Assembly (NCBI GenBank): GCA_037833965.1
Contig: AP031358.1
Span: forward strand, 20,592,001 to 20,656,000
Direction: 5' to 3'
DNA length: 64,000 bases
Source: Marchantia polymorpha subsp. ruderalis
Lineage: Eukaryota; Streptophyta; Marchantiopsida; Marchantiales; Marchantiaceae
Positions 33,763 through 45,700 of this stretch are shown in pieces. The notes under the pieces are model-generated. The model was not told where the DNA came from, ran no database searches, and saw only the letters and a list, made by a program, of their open reading frames with translations. The stretch's first letter is position 1. Every line of letters begins with the position of its first letter. Position numbers and translations under genes: made by a program.

Positions 33763-35898
33763 TCACACTGAAATCCCAGCCATCACTCCCATATACTGTG
33801 ACTGAGGATCAGACTCACTTTCTGATGCAGGTGCGGCCAGCTCCTCAACATCTTCTTCGCCTTCGGAAGAGGAAAAGTCAGTTCCAGCTTGCTCTGCATT
33901 GTAATCCACTTGCACCCCGATAGACTCCAACACGTCCAGGTATATTTGCTTGGTTGGTTTCAAACCCCAGGACTTCATCTGATCCAACAGCGGGGGTATC
34001 CTTGACACCTTACCAACGATTTTGTAATGACGAATAAGGATGCCGTGAGACAAAGAAGTAGGGTACACACCGAATTCATCCATGGAATTCTTCAAAAGAG
34101 CCTCAGCCTCGTCCGTCATATCATGCTGGCAGTAAGAGTCAATCATCCGATTCAGCGTACAGGCTTCAGGTCTAGGGCCCCACATCCTCATGGTTTTCAC
34201 CAACTCCTTCATCTTAGAGAACATTCCCGAGGTGCCATAAGCACCTAACAGAGCTTCATATGTGACGGTAGTGGGCTGGACATCCAGTTTCTGCATCTCC
34301 TGGAAGACCCACTCTGATTTCTCCCACATTCCTGCATTACCGTAATTTGTGATCATGGAATTGAAAGTTTTGACACTGGGATGTAAGCTTCCTCCCCTCC
34401 GAGGTCCAGACATTCCAGCCAAAACTGCCTCCATCTTCAACAGCTCTCCCGCCTTGCCATAAGCATCTATTAAAGTGTTGTAGGTCACGAGGTCTGGCTT
34501 CAGCTTTTCCCCCCTCATCCTTTTGAACGTCTCCTCCATCAGCACTATCTCCCCAGCTTTCCCATACGCATCCATGAGCCCATTGTATGTGTACAGATCG
34601 GCAACCAGGTCCCGGTCAAACAAGTCTCTGAACAATTCGTCCACTTTGTCATAATGACCTAGCTGAGCGGCAGCCCGGATGAGAATATTGTAAGTCACAA
34701 CATTCGGCTGACAGGATCGCTTCGACTTCATTTCTTCCAGCAAACCAGCCGCTTTCTGAAAACCCACCTCCTTGTCTTCACTGCGGAGATGCACTCCCAT
34801 TACGGAATTGTAAAGGGACGTATCCGGACGACATCCCATCTTCTTCATCTCCGCGAACAACCACATGGCGAGGCGGTACTGGCCCTCCTTACCCATAATT
34901 GAAATGAGCTTGGAGTAGTACCCATTGTCCGGTTTGTACCATTTCTGCATTTGGATCCATCTGAATACCTGCATCCACCAAATTCGTACGACTCGGGTGA
35001 GAGGATGCTTGCTTTGGTCCATACAAGTAGTACACAAAATCTCGAATGAAAAGATGCTCCCGCTCCGACGAAAACTTCTGAGCTTTCACATTCTGAGCGC
35101 ACTTGCGAGCTACACAAGCTCCAAAAGTAGGTGCGAAGACGCAGCACTCGACTTGGGGCAAGAAGACTTGGGACATTGATCAGAGCTGCTGCCGACTACA
35201 GACAGAGAGAGAATCTGTAATCATTCAGCGGCAGGAACTCAGAGCATACAAATAAAAATTCATGGCCAAAAATGACTCCATATCAACCAATTCAACCCCA
35301 CGGAAACGAAACGAAACGAAATTCGACACGACACGGCAGGTAGGATTCAATCCAGCGTTCTCGGTCGACAGGAAAATCGCGAAAATTCGAAAAGACGAAC
35401 AGAAGACGAACTGAAAAATCATCGACACGCCATATCCACCACCTCCACTGCTCACACTCTCACCTCCAGAGCCAGCTGCCACCGGCGACGTTTCCCCAGC
35501 CCGTCCATTACCTCGAACCAGTCCGGGGGCTTCAGCCATCGGCCGTGCTTACCGAGCGTCACTTCGGCAGAATCCGAGCTCTTGCACAACACCTTCACGA
35601 GCATTTGAACCGTCTCCTTGGACGAATCCTTGTACTTCTTGAAGAAACGGCTCCTCTGCGCCCTCACAGCCAGCGCCCGGTACCCCGCGGGCCCCTCGGC
35701 CCGCTGCCCGACCCTCAGAGCCGCAACGTCTCGTCCCACCCCTCCTCCTGCTCCTCCTCCTCCTCCTCCTCCGCTCTGCCACCGGCGCCCGTCGAGCAGC
35801 GCGCAAGGGCTCGACGCGGGGCGCCAATTCGCGGAGCTCCGGATCGTCGAACCCCCGACGCCCGACGGGCTCCTCGAAGGCGTCCAGGCCAGCGCCAT
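33763..35898 (-). CDS. EMB2750: P-class PPR protein, EMB2750/AtPPR2 type, 546 aa
   Basis: Organelle RNA-binding PPR protein; the Arabidopsis relative At3g06430 is plastid-targeted and embryo-essential. Two exons: 35898-35464 and 34968-33763, intron 495 bp, phase 0. Exon 1 from Met35898 encodes a Ser/Arg-rich, transit-like N-terminus and a conserved linker (FFKKYKDSSKETVQML, HGRWLKPPDWFEVMD). Exon 2 opens VFRWIQMQKWYKPDNGYYSKL and carries about nine 35-residue PPR motifs, such as PNVVTYNILIRAAAQLG and PDLVTYNTLIDAYGKAGE. The end is acidic (EGEEDVEEL). Closeness to the Arabidopsis protein is judged from memory across the whole PPR tract. The frame stays open upstream to an ATG at 36048; I chose 35898 because it gives a plausible transit peptide. 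Confidence 0.92.
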
Positions 35899-37955
35899 CG
35901 TCCCCGGACTGGAAGAAATCGGCAATTCCAATTGCGCTGCAGCGCCGGGGTTGGGGAGGGGGAGCCTCGGGCTCGTTATGGTTCTCTTCAGGCACGCTCG
36001 GGCTCGAGGTCCTCCACGCTCCCCGCGCCAGTCCGGTACCGACGACATCGACGGTTCGGCGGGGGTCCGGGGTCAGGGAACAGCTGGCGGCCGTCGAGAT
36101 GGCATATCTGTGAGAGATTCGAGAATATGGAGCGTGTGCTGAATCGAGCGTGATGGACTCACTGGAAAGTCAGAGCTCTACGTGGTTGAAGCGTTGAACG
36201 GAGTCGTGGGGTCCGTCCATCCGTCCGGAGGGTACCGACCGTCGGTAGCAGAATTCCAGTATTCTACACCGTGGGCGATCTTAGACGGAACAAGTCCCAT
36301 CTTCAACCGTTACTACACGTTTTCTGTAGATAAGCAGAGTGACCTCCTTTAAGACAAGGCTGGTATTTCTTATTTATTTCTGTTTTACATTTATTACCTT
36401 TTATTTCTTGATTAGAAGGAATAATATCTCTCAAAGGCCTTTTTCAAACTTCGTTAAAGCATGCTGCTTTTCCTTGGTGCTTTGAGGCTTCATCTAGAAA
36501 ATTGAAGTGTTCAAAGCAACTTTGGCAAGTCTCACAGTTTGCCAAGCTCCCAATTTATTGTGCTTTTATAGCGTAGTGATATAATCGAACGCTGTTTTTG
36601 CCGCTTTCGCTTAGAATACTTTTTAATTTCCGATCATTTGTAATGATTTATTTTGGATTGAATCGACGTTCCTTGTGACACATCCCTAACTCTAATTCAC
36701 CAATGAATGTAGTTCTTCATTCTGTGAACGTGCTCAAGTTATGTCTAGTCGGTAAAAGACTGTAGGTATGTGGATAACAAAATTTACTATTCAAATGTAT
36801 CAAATTGCTTGTAAGGAGTTTCTAATCCTTTATGATTTCTAGGAAAAGAAATAAGTATCAACTTCACCAATTACTTCGAATGTATTGTGTAATAATTATA
36901 CTCATGGTTCATTATATCACACAGGCATATCAGACGCACACATAAATTTATTCTTTATTATTGCATTGAACGTTCTTCGATTATCCAAATCCAAAGATCA
37001 CAATGTTGACTCAAAATAGATAAAAAATTTATATTTATTATATCTGAAAAATCATTTCCTCTCATTTTATCAATATTCAAAATATTATTAATCTTAGCTT
37101 CAATTTTATAAGTTCTCTTAATTTGTATAAAGTTTGAGAATGAGAACTATTGAAACATCGAGATAGAACCATGTCGTTTTTTATGCTCTTGGAATTGGTA
37201 AAAGTTTATGATTGGTAGATTATACATACATTGTATATGAATCAATATTTTCCGTTTATGTACATAGATATAGATATGTAGGTTATCAAGTCATTGTCCC
37301 ACCCATTAGAAGGCCAAAGACAAGTGTGATAATTTTAATCAGATAACTTGTACATCAATTCGTGTTGATAACGTCCGTAAGTAGATGTTTATGAACTTGC
37401 ATAAAATTATTCCTTACTCTTAGATTTAACCCTAAATGTAATAAATTATAGAAGATGTCATGCTACCATTCCTTTTGAATTAAAATGCCTGCATTCCGTT
37501 AAATTTTGCACCCCTTGATCCGTAAATGGCACTTGAGGTTGAAATCGAATTTACTCTTTATATTTCTGACATGATACTTCACAGGTCACTTATAGAATAC
37601 CGTTGTTCCCTTCACAGATATACATGTTGAAACAATGTATTCCTGAAAATTCATGTGCATTTCAAGCACCTTCCTAGGTCTAATTTCGAAGTCGTATAAC
37701 GTCGCCGCATGTTGGAAGGTGTACTCAAATCTATTTGCAATCTGCAGCAGACTCTCACCAAATGCACTGATATTTGCATTATTTGGAGACTGAAGCTAAA
37801 TGAAGAACCGATCTGAGTAGAAAAAGCTTACATGGCTAGAGAGAAGAAATCAGAGAGTACTAAAAACTTACAACTTAGAGGCAACCAGGGAATTTGCCGC
37901 TATTTCCAAACACGTACAGCCCAGACTTGGCAAATATGTACAAAATTCAAAAACT
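35899..37955. other. PPR promoter region, then AT-rich intergenic
   Basis: Bases 35899-36350 are GC-rich and probably the PPR promoter and 5' UTR. The rest (36360-37900) is AT-rich with no recognisable gene or repeat. Confidence 0.5.
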
Positions 37956-38027
37956 GGGGCATTGCGAGAATCGAACTCGCGGCCTCTCGCACCCGAAGCG
38001 AGAATCATACCACTAGACCAAATGCCC
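37956..38027 (-). tRNA. tRNA-Pro (CGG)
   Basis: A 72-nt cloverleaf on the minus strand: acceptor GGGCATT pairs with AATGCCC, discriminator C, anticodon stem TCTCGC/GCGAGA around TTCGGGT, giving anticodon CGG. The B-box is GTTCGATTC. No intron and no encoded CCA. Confidence 0.97.
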
Positions 38028-39525
38028 TTGTTGTCTTGCATTGTTCAAATATAGGTATATATATCTATTACTTAACTCGTCAGAACGTCACCAGGTTGGA
38101 GACACTGCCCATTGCGCAGTTATAGCACTCGAAGCTGAGACGATGGACTTTTGTCCTCATCTGTACAAAGTGCACTTCCGTAATCTCCCCTTTCCAGATT
38201 TCGACCAACAAAGTTTCACTCGCGAACGGCGATGACGCACTTTTGGCACGAAGTATATCTCCCTCTTCTAACAAAAGTGCTTGCCGGAATCTCATTACAC
38301 AGATTACCGCCATGAAATCGTGTTGCTCTATTAACTGCAAGTCCAACGAGAATGGAGATACATCATAGATGAGGATATGACAAAAAACAGCGGACGCATC
38401 GTCTTAGCGTCTAAACTGATTTCCAGTTTCCAATTTCAGCGGTGATAATAATCTTTTCGATTGTATTATTACGAACTGTACTGATCTCGGTCCACCAGGT
38501 ATCAGAAACATAAAAATTCTCCTTATTTCTCAGGGAGAGTTGAGGAGAGAAGGCGATGATGGGCCACATACTCGAGGTGACGGGAGTTTGCTGGTGCTGT
38601 GCATCAGTCTCAGACAATGTGGGCCTGAGAAACATTAAGCATCCTGAGTTTCCAGGGTAGGTTAGTGGGTCGAATGGAGATCGGTACGACATCAACTGGC
38701 ATTATACGAATCTTCTACTTGGGAATGTGACCAGATCCTACTTACCCCCGATACCGAATTCCGTTCAGAACACACATAAAGAGCAAGCAGCTTAAGCTAT
38801 GCCAAGTTTCCGAGCCCGAAGGCCGCCTCCGAAGCTCGACCTTCGACTCGTTCTCTAAATCGACCGAAACAGAGAGCATGCTACTATTCATTACAGCGCT
38901 AGGCATGGCAACAAAAAATTGATGTCATATTCAATTGCTAAATTGACTGCATTCAAATTGATTTTAGTTCAAAAAAACAAGGAGAAACGATCGGCCACGT
39001 GTGAGGTCAGTCGCAGCTACGTATGAGGATTGCGATTTAAACAGGACAAGCATGCTAGGTTCTCTAATTACCGTGAAGGTACAGCATTTAGGAAGTATTT
39101 GAGGACATTTGTTTCATTCGTGTGATACGGCCAGGAGATAGTCCGTAAGAATGTGGACGAGGAGGGGTGGACCGGACGGATTCGGAGAAGTGAGGGGACA
39201 AAAGGAGTTTCCGTCTCCGACATAAGATACAGACAGAACACAGAATATAGCTTGAGGGGAATACAAGTAAGAATATTTAAGGTCCAGATGAGTATCAGGA
39301 GTACTCTTGCATATTTTCTCGATTCCTGAGTTCATTCAATGGAAGAGGTACAATGCGAAGCACCCGCGAGAAGGGGTCCGGAATAGTCGTCAAATGTCTA
39401 ATTAGGTAGAATGGTACATGAAACTCGTAACGTAAAAAACAGAAGGTACCGTCGGCATCAGAAGTCTTGGCATCAAAAAAGTGGCGGCAGCTACCGAGGT
39501 GGAAAATCTAGTGTACAGGGCTTCC
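38028..39525. other. Intergenic with two weak minus-strand ORFs
   Basis: Minus ORFs at 38411-38695 (94 aa, with NKENFYVSDTWWTEIS) and 38080-38346 (88 aa) lie in different frames and look somewhat protein-like, but match no family I know. They could be exons of an unrecognised gene or part of the long 3' region of TLP18.3. Confidence 0.35.
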
Positions 39526-40392
39526 TCACTTCTTCGAGACGTAGGCGTAGTATTGAGCCATTGGAACGACGAAGGCGATGACGAGAAGACCACCGACGAC
39601 GGCGGAGAATTGGCCCCTCTTCTCCGCGGTCTCCTCCTTGGTCTTGAAATTGGACTCCCTCTTGGACTCCTCGAACTTGGGCCCCGGAATGTCGGGCAAG
39701 CCTCGGATCGCAGCGATCAGTCGCTTGGCGGTGCTGCTGAACGACTCGTTGTATTTCTCATCCACGGCCAAGACGGGCAGATTCTCGGTGGTCACGGCCT
39801 CCAGAACCTGGTCGCCCACGGCCTTGACGAAGGCGGGGCCGCCCGTCACGGCGCCCTCCTTTTGAGTGGTCACCAGCAGCACGATTCCTTTCTTGTTGCC
39901 TTCCTCGATAGTCGGGTACCACTTCTCGAGCACGGCGTCGGCGAATTCGAAGGCGTCCGCCTTGCTCGTCAGCTTGCGCAGAGTGATCATGTCGATGTGG
40001 AAGCCGTCGGTGTCCTCGAGCTCCTTGAGAACCGCTTTGAGCTCGGCCTTGGTCACGCGATTCAGCACGGCCGCGTCGTCCACGACATAGCCGTCCTTGG
40101 GCGGCCCGAAATTCAGCACCGTCGACTCGTTGGCCAGCGCCGAGGGCGCGCCCAGCGGCGCAAACTGCAGCAGCGCCGAGAGCCCGAACGCGGCCAGGCT
40201 CGACGCCGCCAATTTCACCGCCTCCCGCGCGGGCCCCGCGCTCGCCCTGGCGCCGGCCTGCTTGAATTCCCGAGCCGCCGGGAAGGCCAGCGCGGGCCGC
40301 CCCTCGGCCCGCGCCTTGCAGCTCAGCGCCGCGCCCCTCAGCCCGACGGGGTGCGCGCCCAGCCGCTCCGCCCACGAGGTGCTGGTCGCCAT
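39526..40392 (-). CDS. TLP18.3: Thylakoid TPM-domain protein TLP18.3, 288 aa
   Basis: Thylakoid protein with a lumenal TPM domain; the Arabidopsis protein (At1g54780) aids photosystem II repair and has acid phosphatase activity. Intronless. From Met40392 (MATSTSWAERL), residues 1-88 form a bipartite transit peptide: a Ser/Ala/Arg chloroplast part, then a hydrophobic thylakoid-transfer stretch ending APSALA. The TPM domain follows (about 89-245), with GYVVDDAAVLNR, DGFHIDMITLRKL, ADAVLEKWYP and GIVLLVTTQKEGAVTGG. A C-terminal membrane segment (VVGGLLVIAFVVPMAQYYA) and YVSKK end the protein. The frame stays open upstream to 40893 through the GC-rich promoter; Met40392 is chosen because the transit peptide starts there. 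Confidence 0.96.
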   Translation of the reverse strand: MATSTSWAERLGAHPVGLRGAALSCKARAEGRPALAFPAAREFKQAGARASAGPAREAVKLAASSLAAFGLSALLQFAPLGAPSALANESTVLNFGPPKDGYVVDDAAVLNRVTKAELKAVLKELEDTDGFHIDMITLRKLTSKADAFEFADAVLEKWYPTIEEGNKKGIVLLVTTQKEGAVTGGPAFVKAVGDQVLEAVTTENLPVLAVDEKYNESFSSTAKRLIAAIRGLPDIPGPKFEESKRESNFKTKEETAEKRGQFSAVVGGLLVIAFVVPMAQYYAYVSKK

Positions 40393-40448
40393 GGCCGTAA
40401 CGCTCGACGGTCGAGGCAGGCACGCAGGCGCGCAATGTGACCTCCTAG

Positions 40449-40450
<2 letters not shown>

Positions 40451-40482
<32 letters not shown>
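40451..40482. repeat. (CT)16 microsatellite, TLP18.3 5' region
   Basis: Sixteen CT units about 60 bp upstream of the TLP18.3 start ((AG)16 on its sense strand). It may lie in the 5' UTR or core promoter. Confidence 0.95.
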
Positions 40483-40486
<4 letters not shown>

Positions 40487-40533
40487 CGCCCGACTCGTTG
40501 CCACGAGACGTTGGGAGCGTCGAGCGCGCGCCT

Positions 40534-40727
40534 GGCTGCTGCTGCTGCTCTCGTTGGAGAGGAAGGGGAGCGCGAGGGTGGGTACGAGAGCCAGGAGACG
40601 GAGCGGGGCCGCGGGGAGGGGTGGGGAAGGGGCTGCTGCTGCTGCTCTCGTTGGAGAGGAAGGGGAGCGCGAGGGTGGGTACGAGAGCCAGGAGACGGAG
40701 CGGGGCCGCGGGGAGGGGTGGGGAAGG
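40534..40727. repeat. 97-bp tandem duplication upstream of TLP18.3
   Basis: Two adjacent, essentially identical units (40534-40630, 40631-40727) start GGCTGCTGCTGCTGCTCTCG and end in a G-rich tract (GGGGAGGGGTGGGGAAGG). The unit lies 140-340 bp upstream of the start codon, so it doubles any element in it. Confidence 0.95.
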
Positions 40728-42705
40728 GGGCGCCGGGGGAGGAGAAAGATTGGATAAGATAGATCGTCTGCTGAATGGATCCCGGGAAAGTGCAAAGGCC
40801 CGGCCGGCCGGACAAGACGACTCGACGCCGGGGCCGAGGACGTGGCCTGCCTCGGAGCTCTTGCTCCTTCTTCTGCCACCGTGGCGCTCGCATTCTCTGT
40901 CAGCCAGAGGCCAGAGGCCACCTCAGCCTTCGCGCCTCTGTGTGGCTCACGTCGTAGTAGCTGGTGGCATGCTCCGTCGCCTCGCTCGCTCGACTCGGTC
41001 GATAACGCTTTCCGTGGTGAAAGAGCGAACGCGTCCGGCGCCTCCATCCCCCGGGGCCCCACCTCGCGGTTCCTCCCGGCGTGCCTAACGACAGTTGGGA
41101 TCGATCTCTGCGCGGTCTTTCGCACAGTGAGGGACCCCGGAGCTCCGACTGATCTTCGTTGGCACATTTCAGGGAATGCGCCTCGCGGTGCCCGACGCCT
41201 GCTTTGCTCGAACGCACGCACGGGTTGCCTGAATGAGGGACGATGTGTTGGAGTCAGTGGCGGAGCTACAGATGGCTGGGGGGGGGGGGGGGGGGGGGGC
41301 GCACGCCCAAGCCCAGGAAGGGTCTTCAGATTCTGAGCTACAGATCGTGAAAACGCGGTCGAGAATTTCTTTCGCCTGCGGCGCTACAGAAATACCTGGC
41401 GGAGCCCCCCAACCCCCCACCAGAAAAATCCCTGGCTCCCCCCCTGCCTCCAACTTGGAGTCATGAGGGCAGATTGGTACATTCACGCACACAATTCAGT
41501 CACGTGCTCGAATCAGTATGGCGATGTGCAGATTGATTCACCTTCAACATCGACGTTCGACTCACTTGCGCGATCGAGAGGTTCGAAAGAAGCGAAATAC
41601 TCCATTACGTTCGATTGACAAAATACTGTTTTCTTAAACACAATACGATCCTTCTTGAGGAGAGTGTTCCGATTCCACCATAGTAGGACGTCGTAAGCTC
41701 GAGGTTCTTTGGAGAAATAACTAATCGACGTGCGGAACTGTGTCTCACAGACAGATGCAATAGAGAAATGCAAGACAGACATCAGAGCACGTGTGATACA
41801 TACTTTGGATTCTAACTTCCCCGTAGGGGGCACCATGCCGTGGGGTTGACTTTAATAAGAAAGTGAACGGGTGCCTGAGCCGTCGTTGTCGGGGTACCGA
41901 GCACTCCTCGTGGCGGGCAGGGATCGGCCCCCGACCGCGAGGCTCAGGACGACAAAATGATCGGAGTACGATTTCTACGACGGTGCCAAATGCCTCTCCC
42001 TGAGCCCGGGCTTCAGAATTTAATTTACAGCTCTGCTTCAGAAGTAAAAATACCGAAGTGCAGCGATCTAATCTAACTCTACATCCAAAATTGATCGACA
42101 TCATTTCACCGACACGCTGTACCGCACTTTCTCCAGTCGTCACAGCGATCGAGGCTCTTGCTCACGACGACGGCTTGGCCTCGTACACATCCCGTCTTAC
42201 CCCGCGCGCAGCGTGAGCTGCAGCTCCAATTCTAGATTTGCTGCGACATTCTTACACCGAAAGCGGATGAGACCGCCTTCTCCCTCCCTCATGCTACATA
42301 ATGGAACTGTCCAGCCGAGGATTCGGAAATCGACCGGCCACTTCATCCGATGCTTCCGAGCCAGACCGATACGGACCCCACAGTGAGCAGATGAGAGCGA
42401 CCACGAGATGAAACGCTCTTCCCTTTGTGTTCCTTTTACATGTACAATTAGAATTGGTGAATTCTTCACCCTTGCAACAAGTATGGCGGCACTTCACCGC
42501 AAGGTCTTGCTCTCTCTGGGCCGAGAGGAGCAGAGGCCCATCTGAGGATCCATCCGCGGAGCTACGGGTTCATGGAGCCTCGCCATTTCCCTCGTCTCGA
42601 CAGCGTGCCCACGGATGGGGTTCCGTGGATCACCACGGACTCATTCTCTCGATGCGAAGGATTCCCTCTGAAATAATTTTCCTGGCATTGCGAGGTTTCT
42701 CAGAT
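40728..42705. other. Intergenic, TLP18.3 upstream to HAT1 3' end
   Basis: The region is GC-rich to about 41300 with a run of 22 G at 41278-41299. The rest holds no recognisable gene. Minus ORFs at 41745-42143 and 42197-42469 have an Arg/Pro-rich, non-coding look. Confidence 0.5.
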
Positions 42706-45700
42706 TTACATGGGCGAAGAGGAGCCGCTCGAGTTTTCGTCCACGTTTTGGGCCTCGGGCTTCGTCCAGTGCTCGATGGTGGGAATGGCGATCCCCAGCC
42801 GATGGCAGTGGCGGGCGACGTCCCTTGCTACGCCGTAGAGCTCTTCCTCCCTCTCGCTGAGGGACTCCTGCAGTGCCTTGACCTTGTCTTCCGCAGCAGG
42901 CTCCGTGGAGCGACCGTCCGTCTCGAAGCTCGGGACTTGGCCGGTTTTCGATTTCACACGGACCATGACGAAGGTTTTCGAGCTGTCGTATTCGTTCTCG
43001 GTGTCAAAGATTTGTTTGCCTGCTTGTTTCTCGAGCTCTTTGTCCTTCCCGAACAGCTCCGAGTTCAAGCGCTGGATCAGACCCGATTGAAACATGTCCT
43101 GCAGATCTTTGTCCTGCGGATCAAGATGAAGGAATAGGAGCTGCTCCCAGCAGCGTTTGAATTGCTTCTTATTTATTTTCAAGAGATTTCTGACTTGGTC
43201 CCTCAATTGCTTCGGGGGGTCGAGGAGACTCCTTTCTTTCACACCGTTGGTCAGCTTGTGTGAGGATTTCCCGCGGAAGCCATTACTCGATCCGGCTGAA
43301 GCTGCTTCGACCTCAGGCACTTCGGGCCTCGATGAATTCGGCACCTTGCGCGAATGCAGTCTCTGTATGCCGTCGCTAATCGCATCCTCAACTTGCGCCT
43401 TCAACTCCTGCGAAGGAATCGACAGCAGCCTCAAAATGTCCATGGTGTCCCGAAGCTTTTGCAGATTTATCGAAGGCTCTTCCATCGTGACGTCGTAGCA
43501 TCCCCGACCGACTGCAGTGTCGTTCACGGCCTCTAGAAGATGCAAGCCGTAACCCATTCCTTGATAAAGTGGAAGCACGAGTATCTGCAGGAAAGTGTAC
43601 CAGAGACAGATGTCAGCGATCTACGTACTTGCAGATAATCTACTGATTACTTCACACCCGAGAAAATTGAGCGAATTTTAGGAACTGTTCGAGATAATTG
43701 CTTGATTCAGAGTTACCCACTAGTACTATGTGTTGAAAAAGCGATAGACAAGTGCAAGCGGCAGTCACAGTACCTGACTTATTCTTAGTCTTGTGCTGTC
43801 AGGATAGTGGTAAAAGCGGTAAACGTTGCAAAAGCCCATGATCTTCCTCCGGTCGTCATGAATCTCCAACGCCAGGTACACTTCCCACAAAGGGTCGTCG
43901 TCTTCTATAGGACGAGCTCCTGTAAAAGACATGGAACGAGGGCTGAGGATCTGAGAACATCTTCGTTCAATGTCATCTACACTACCTACTTCCTTCAGCA
44001 ACAAGCAGCACATTGTGCAGGAACTTTGAAGACATGGCTTGTATCAAACGACGCTCATAACAGTTTTTTAAGGCATGATTGAACCCCGAAACGTTATGCT
44101 TCATGCCAACTGATCCGACGAATATGCACACCTTCTATGTAGAAAAGGGAAAGTGGATTCAGCCTTTTGTGCCATGCGCGGACTGTGGGATCAATGAGCT
44201 CCATGCGCACGATCTGATGGAGAGAATTTGTTAGCGGTCGGATTTTCAAACACGGAAAAGCTTCTTCACGAGAACAGTAACCTCGATTCAACCCCTACTT
44301 CACACAGATCTGATTCAAGAAAGATGGTCCGCTCCAGGTGAGGGTGAGAGATATCATGAGACTTGCAACACGATTTCAGGACAAGTGGCAGCAACCGAGT
44401 GATCGCATGAAAGAAACGACCTGTCCAGACTTCTCTGAAATCTCATCAACGATGACCTCGCACTTTTTATCAGCAACTGATTCATCAGGAGATTCACATC
44501 CTATTCTCCAGGGCTTGGTTACGGCCTCGCTTTTCTCTTTAATCATTTTCCTGCAATCCATCCCAATCCGCAAAATTTGAGCTGCGCAATCGTAATTTGG
44601 TTTCACAGCGGACATTAAGGAAAAAAAAGGTGGTCAATTTCAAGCAGAGTCCTTTGACAAAAGATGACCACAAGCATGAGTATAAGTTTGGCTCCTTACT
44701 CGAAGGCAAGTGAGTTCACGGTTAAGCTACTAACAAAGGCCTCACGATCGTCAGTCATGCTATCTCCGAAAACTTTCTGCCATAAGAACCCAAAGTCATC
44801 CGAATCAGTTGGAGAGCATGTAACTGAGCAGTAGACAATAATCCCAGCCAAGGAAACACCATTCTGGACCTCACATGTTGTCTCAATATATTTGGACGCT
44901 GACAAACTTCTGGCAAAGACTTTCAAAGTGTTATACCGATGAGACTAATCATAGTAACAGTATGAGTTCTCTCGTGACCCTCACTCAAACATGCAAGCAC
45001 AAATTTTCATACATAGTGACAACGCTTCTCATCGTCTGGAGACGGTGACAGGCCAATGAGTCATTTATGTTGGTATGCATCATAAATATCAGAGAAAGAG
45101 ACCTGATATGAATTTTCTTAATGGCTTACGATGAATTTAAACTTGTTGACATGCAATAGAAGCAACGCTTGTATACCTTCAACTGTGACCAAATATCTGT
45201 AGGAGGATTCTTCCCACCTTCAACCTGTAAGTATGGTGCACACACATCAGGAACGTGTTCACAACACCTCGAACCGCGAATCAAAATAGAATACAGAAAC
45301 TGCTGAACGCCTAGATAGGCAATCAATTTCTTGAGTACGACTACATGTACAACGTCAAGTTTAAATGAAGTTTAAACGTCAATGTTTAACACCTCCATCA
45401 CCCAAATTTCAATGAAGCTAGCAGAATCACTGATCATGATAGCCTCCAACACTATATGCGTCAACCAAAGAGAATTGCAGGAGCGACAATTCATCATTCA
45501 AGCTTATGGAATTAACAGACGAAGGGGCACATGTGAACCAGAAATTTCGACACAATGGAAGTATCAGCCGTACCTTCTTAATGAAACGTATGTCGACGTA
45601 AGCATGGAACGTGTTGGATTGAAGCCACAAATCAATCTACGGAAAGATTCATAACAGAAAAGAAAAACCTTAAAACATGTTCCATGACCTTAATTAACCA

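Noticed and set aside
35545-36153. Long plus-strand ORFs (202 and 174 aa)
   Set aside because: Antisense shadows of PPR exon 1 and its GC-rich upstream region.
39481-40440. 319-aa plus-strand ORF
   Set aside because: Antisense shadow of TLP18.3, which is clearly coded on the minus strand.
40445-41336. Several GC-rich ORFs on both strands
   Set aside because: Low-complexity frames through the CT repeat and the 97-bp duplication; no recognisable protein.
41745-42143. Arg/Pro-rich minus ORF that looks like antisense rDNA
   Set aside because: I could not match the DNA to 18S, 5.8S or 26S rRNA; left as unassigned.
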